From Bacteroidales bacterium (GTDB lineage: Bacteria; Bacteroidota; Bacteroidia; Bacteroidales; GCA-2711565), in contig JAOZQX010000026.1 of assembly GCA_029931995.1 (NCBI GenBank), positions 1 through 9,956 of the forward strand: a DNA stretch of 9,956 nucleotides, read 5' to 3'. Positions 6,923 through 9,956 of this stretch are shown here, piece after piece. Position numbers and translations under genes: made by a program. Under the pieces are notes generated by a model. That model made no database searches. It was not told where the DNA came from and saw only the letters and a list, made by a program, of their open reading frames with translations. How positions within the stretch are numbered: position 1 is the first letter of the stretch; each line of letters starts with the position of its first letter.

Positions 6923-8761
6923 TTGTGTGGAATTGTTGTTTATGTAGGCTCAAAACAAGCTAGCCCAATATTAATGAAAGGACTCAAACGACTTGAGTAC
7001 AGGGGGTATGATAGTGCAGGTATTGCTTTGTTGAACAAAAATGTACGTGTTTTTAAAAGCAAAGGAAAAGTTGCAGATCTTGAAAAACATATAGCAGGAC
7101 AAAACCTTGAGGCTACAGTAGGTATTGCACACACACGATGGGCAACTCATGGCGAACCCAATAATATTAATGCTCACCCACATTATTCACAATCCAAGGA
7201 ACTTGCCATTATTCATAATGGTATTATTGAGAATTATGATTCTTTAAAAAAGGAATTAGTTAATCGCGGGTATGTGTTTGAAAGTGATACGGATACTGAA
7301 GTTTTAATCTATTTAATTGAGGATATCCAAAAAAATGAGCAGGTTGATTTATTTGAAGCCGTTCGTATTGCTTTAAATCAGGTAATAGGTGCTTACGCAA
7401 TTGTTATTATTTCAAAAAATGAACCAAATGTTTTAATAGGAGCCCGAAAAGGAAGTCCTTTAGTTATTGGTGTTGGTGAAGGAGAATACTACATTGCCTC
7501 AGATGCATCTCCAATTATTGAGTATACTAAACATGTTGTTTATCTTGAAGAAGAAGAAGTGGCCTTTGTGAAATTAAACCATCCCCTTAAAATAAAAACA
7601 ATAAAAAATCAGGAGAAAACCCCTTATATTGAAAAGCTGGAAATGAATCTTAGCGAACTTGAAAAAGAAGGCTTTGAGCATTTTATGCTGAAAGAAATTT
7701 ATGAACAACCCCGTTCGATACGTGATAGCTTTCGAGGCCGATTGAATTTAGAGCAGGGCATAGTAAATATGGGTGGTATTAACGAATACGAACAAAAATT
7801 ATTGAATGCCAGGCGAATTATAATTATCGCTTGCGGTACTTCTTGGCATGCCGGATTGGTTGGGGAATATTTATTTGAAGATTTAGCTCGAATTCCGGTT
7901 GAGGTTGAATATGCCTCAGAGTTTAGATATAGAAATCCAATACTTACCGAAGATGATGTAGTGATAGCTATTTCTCAGTCAGGCGAAACAGCCGATACTT
8001 TGGCCGCTATTGAATTGGCAAAATCAAAAGGAGCAACTATTTTGGGGGTTTGTAATGTTGTTGGTTCATCTATTGCCAGAGCAGCCCATGCCGGTGCTTT
8101 TACTCATGCTGGTCCCGAAATTGGTGTGGCTTCCACAAAAGCGTTTACTGCTCAGGTTACGGTTTTAACTTTGATGGCATTGGCACTGGCTCAGCGCAAA
8201 GGAACTTTAACTAGTACTCGTTTTATGGAAATCCTAACGGAGATTAATTCAATTCCAGAGAAGGTTGAGAAAACACTTAAAACAAGCCAACAGGTTATTG
8301 AAATAGCTGAAAAATTTAAAGACGTAAGAAATTTCTTATATCTTGGAAGAGGGTATAATTTTCCGGTAGCATTAGAGGGAGCGTTAAAATTAAAGGAAAT
8401 TTCATATATCCATGCCGAAGGCTATCCTGCAGCCGAAATGAAACATGGTCCTATTGCACTGATTGATGCCGATATGCCAATTGTTTTTATTGCAACAAAC
8501 AAGGGTACATACGTGAAGGTTGTAAGCAATATTTTGGAGGTCAAAGCTAGAAAGGGGATTGTAATTGCTATTGTTACCGAGGGAGATATTCAAGTGAAAG
8601 AATTGGCCGATTATGTTATTGAAATTCCTGAAACGGAAGAAATGTTGGTTCCACTTTTGGCAACTATTCCATTACAAAAGCTTTCGTATCATATTGCAGT
8701 TATGAGAGGTTGCAATGTTGATCAACCCCGAAATTTAGCAAAATCAGTAACGGTTGAATAA
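6923..8761 (+). CDS. glmS: Glutamine-fructose-6-phosphate aminotransferase (GlmS)
   Basis: It makes glucosamine-6-phosphate from fructose-6-phosphate and glutamine, the first committed step toward UDP-GlcNAc for peptidoglycan and LPS. The 612 residues hold an N-terminal glutaminase domain and two SIS sugar-isomerase domains. Visible are the catalytic Cys2 (MCGIVVYVG, exposed after Met removal), YRGYDSAGI (26-34), HTRWATHG (70-77), HNGIIENY (98-105), CGTS (304-307), SQSGETADT (351-359), the C-terminal EGYPAAEMKHGPIAL (499-513) and the ending DQPRNLAKSVTVE. The start is TTG: Cys must be residue 2, and an in-frame TAA at 6917-6919 sits just before, so no other start is possible. There is no Shine-Dalgarno. 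The 76 bases before it are too short for a glmS ribozyme. The gene follows the DUF4270 lipoprotein and ends 4 bases before a hairpin terminator. Confidence 0.98.
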   Translation: MCGIVVYVGSKQASPILMKGLKRLEYRGYDSAGIALLNKNVRVFKSKGKVADLEKHIAGQNLEATVGIAHTRWATHGEPNNINAHPHYSQSKELAIIHNGIIENYDSLKKELVNRGYVFESDTDTEVLIYLIEDIQKNEQVDLFEAVRIALNQVIGAYAIVIISKNEPNVLIGARKGSPLVIGVGEGEYYIASDASPIIEYTKHVVYLEEEEVAFVKLNHPLKIKTIKNQEKTPYIEKLEMNLSELEKEGFEHFMLKEIYEQPRSIRDSFRGRLNLEQGIVNMGGINEYEQKLLNARRIIIIACGTSWHAGLVGEYLFEDLARIPVEVEYASEFRYRNPILTEDDVVIAISQSGETADTLAAIELAKSKGATILGVCNVVGSSIARAAHAGAFTHAGPEIGVASTKAFTAQVTVLTLMALALAQRKGTLTSTRFMEILTEINSIPEKVEKTLKTSQQVIEIAEKFKDVRNFLYLGRGYNFPVALEGALKLKEISYIHAEGYPAAEMKHGPIALIDADMPIVFIATNKGTYVKVVSNILEVKARKGIVIAIVTEGDIQVKELADYVIEIPETEEMLVPLLATIPLQKLSYHIAVMRGCNVDQPRNLAKSVTVE

Positions 8762-8764
8762 TAT

Positions 8765-8802
8765 AAAAAAAAGCCCCTTTCAATTAAAAGGGGCTTTTTT
8801 TT
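8765..8802. terminator. Bidirectional rho-independent terminator between glmS and sodB
   Basis: A perfect 16-bp inverted repeat: A8 GCCCC TTT (8765-8780), loop CAATTA, AAA GGGGC T8 (8787-8802). The GC core with A8 on one side and T8 on the other gives a proper hairpin plus U tract on both strands. It begins 4 bases after the glmS stop and 7 bases from the sodB stop, so one structure serves both convergent genes. Confidence 0.93.
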
Positions 8803-8808
8803 ACTTCT

Positions 8809-9384
8809 TTAAAATCTTTTTTCTACCGCTTTCCAGTCAACAATCTTCCAAAAATCATTAATGTAAGCAGGACGGCGATTTTGTTTGTCAATGTAATAAG
8901 CGTGTTCCCAAACATCGCAAGTTAGCAGGGGAGTGTATCCGTTTTTAAGCGGATTTCCTGCATTACTTTCCTGAATTATTTCTAGTTTTCCTTGCGGATT
9001 TTTTACCAGCCAAGTCCATCCTGCGCCAAACAAAGTTGCAGCAGCAGTTGAAAATTTTTCTTTAAAAGCATCAAACGAACCAAAAGCTTGGTTAATGGCT
9101 TCAGCTAATTTCCCAGATGGCATGCCACCTCCATTGGGGCATAAACAGTTCCAGTAAAAAGTATGATTCCAAATCTGGGCTCCGTTATTAAAAATACCAC
9201 CCTCAGCTTTTTTAACTATATCTTCAAGTGTAGCGTTTTCAAATTCGGTGCCGAGTACTAATTTGTTGAGATTGTTTACATAGGTTTGATGGTGTTTGCC
9301 ATAGTGAAATTCCAGTGTTTGTTTGGAAATATGGGGTTCTAAAGCATCCATCTCATAGGGTAAAGAAGGTAATTCAAAAGCCAT
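8809..9384 (-). CDS. sodB: Superoxide dismutase, Fe-type (Fe/Mn family)
   Basis: It converts superoxide to oxygen and hydrogen peroxide. The length of 191 residues is typical for bacterial Fe-SOD. The four metal ligands are visible: His27 (FHYGKHH), His74 (WNHTFYW), Asp157 and His161 ([10 protein letters not shown]). Gln70 in NNGAQIWNH and the NAG at 141-143 are the pattern that usually marks iron enzymes; manganese enzymes have Gly and Gln at these two places. Some Bacteroidota relatives accept either metal, so metal use in the cell is not certain. There is no signal peptide, so it is cytoplasmic. The ATG at 9384 lies 28 bases after the S41 peptidase stop; no promoter was seen in that gap, so cotranscription is likely. 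It ends at the shared terminator. Confidence 0.96.
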   Translation of the reverse strand: MAFELPSLPYEMDALEPHISKQTLEFHYGKHHQTYVNNLNKLVLGTEFENATLEDIVKKAEGGIFNNGAQIWNHTFYWNCLCPNGGGMPSGKLAEAINQAFGSFDAFKEKFSTAAATLFGAGWTWLVKNPQGKLEIIQESNAGNPLKNGYTPLLTCDVWEHAYYIDKQNRRPAYINDFWKIVDWKAVEKRF

Positions 9385-9412
9385 GATAAAATAGTTTTAG
9401 TTATTAATTGGA

Positions 9413-9956
9413 TTAATTTTCAGATGTCAAATACTCAACAGCCTTGTTAAAGGTGTAGTCAATACGATGAAAGATTGGGTAAAATCCATCATTATCAAAA
9501 ACAAGATTACCAATATAAGCCTTTAAAAGGATGTTTATTTTATCTTCTGATTTTTGAAATTGTTTTTCGTTAAAAGCAATTTTTTTTTCTTCTGCAAAAG
9601 CAATTAATTTTTTTTGAAGAGCATCCGTTATAATAAATTCTTTGTCGTAAGTATCAACATCCGCAAAGCGATTTAATTCAGCCCGATTGCTATCAACATA
9701 TTCAAAAGCAAACTCATAAAGCACCCCTCTGTTGATAAGTAAATTATAGTATGCCGGATTATTGGTTTCGAGTGGTACAAAAATATCGGGCATAATACCA
9801 CCGCCACCATAAACAGTTTTGCCTCCCGGTGTAATATATTTAAGCGAGTCGTTAAAGTGAATGCTATCAATATTTGTTAATTCACCATTAGAATATCGAT
9901 GATAATACTCATTGTAATAATCTTCGAAGTTGCCTCCGGTATAAGGTTTTTGAATA
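9413..9956 (-). CDS. S41-family carboxy-terminal processing peptidase, C-terminal part (5' end outside window)
   Basis: Reading leftward from the right edge the frame is open for 180 codons to a TAA at 9415-9413. The piece shows the conserved tail of Bacteroidota C-terminal processing (tail-specific) proteases: IQKPYTGG, a DYYNEYYHRYSNGEL block, then DSLKY and GGKTVYGGGGIMPDIFVP (44-61 of the visible part), followed by an all-helical C-terminal region. The catalytic Ser/Lys and the PDZ domain should lie in the missing part, so activity cannot be judged. Such enzymes are exported and cut proteins in the envelope. An internal ATG at 9793 falls inside the conserved GIMPD motif and is not the start. 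It lies 28 bases upstream of sodB on the same strand. Confidence 0.9.
   Translation of the reverse strand, partial: IQKPYTGGNFEDYYNEYYHRYSNGELTNIDSIHFNDSLKYITPGGKTVYGGGGIMPDIFVPLETNNPAYYNLLINRGVLYEFAFEYVDSNRAELNRFADVDTYDKEFIITDALQKKLIAFAEEKKIAFNEKQFQKSEDKINILLKAYIGNLVFDNDGFYPIFHRIDYTFNKAVEYLTSEN

Noticed and set aside
9673..9870. 65-codon minus-strand frame inside the S41 peptidase region
   Set aside because: The overlapping frame carries the conserved GGKTVYGGGGIMPD motif, so this one is a shadow.
1..9956. Mobile element, CRISPR array, defence system or toxin-antitoxin pair
   Set aside because: No terminal inverted repeats, target duplications, regular repeats, integrase or transposase motifs were seen; every sizeable frame is accounted for by housekeeping or envelope genes.

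Overview
The window reads as ordinary chromosomal DNA from a member of the Bacteroidota, probably of the order Bacteroidales or a close relative (inference). The support is AT-rich DNA, several upstream sites matching the Bacteroidota promoter (-33 TTTG, -7 TAnnTTTG), few Shine-Dalgarno sequences, a DUF4270 lipoprotein, the S41 peptidase C-terminus typical of this phylum, and a short starch-synthase-like protein next to glmS. No phage, transposon, CRISPR, tRNA or rRNA signal was found.

Layout. Bases 1-414 (minus) hold a GNAT acetyltransferase running off the left edge. Bases 476-3219 (minus) are a four-gene operon, transcribed yceD (DUF177) - rpmF - plsX - fabH, linking a ribosome-related protein and ribosomal protein L32 to the start of phospholipid and fatty-acid synthesis. 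It has a very good promoter at 3245-3276 and a rho-independent terminator at 426-453. A 241-base divergent region separates it from a plus-strand single-domain proline dehydrogenase (3461-4372). A second promoter then drives a 271-residue starch-synthase-like protein (4520-5335). This is followed 35 bases later by a DUF4270 lipoprotein (5371-6846) and, behind a third candidate promoter, glmS (6923-8761). A symmetrical 16-bp hairpin with A8/T8 flanks (8765-8802) ends both glmS and the converging minus-strand Fe-type superoxide dismutase (8809-9384). Upstream of the latter is the C-terminal part of an S41 carboxy-terminal processing peptidase (9413-9956), cut by the right edge.

Working together: yceD-rpmF-plsX-fabH supplies acyl-phosphate and the first fatty-acid condensation, and glmS supplies glucosamine-6-phosphate for peptidoglycan and LPS, so much of the window serves envelope building. 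The least understood part is the pair at 4520-6846: a GT5-like protein without the usual donor-binding loop or C-terminal half, and a lipoprotein of unknown function. They probably form one transcript just ahead of glmS. Three genes use non-ATG starts (yceD GTG, the DUF4270 gene TTG, glmS TTG). No clearly new system is visible; the GT5-like/DUF4270/glmS neighbourhood is the best candidate for unexplained biology.
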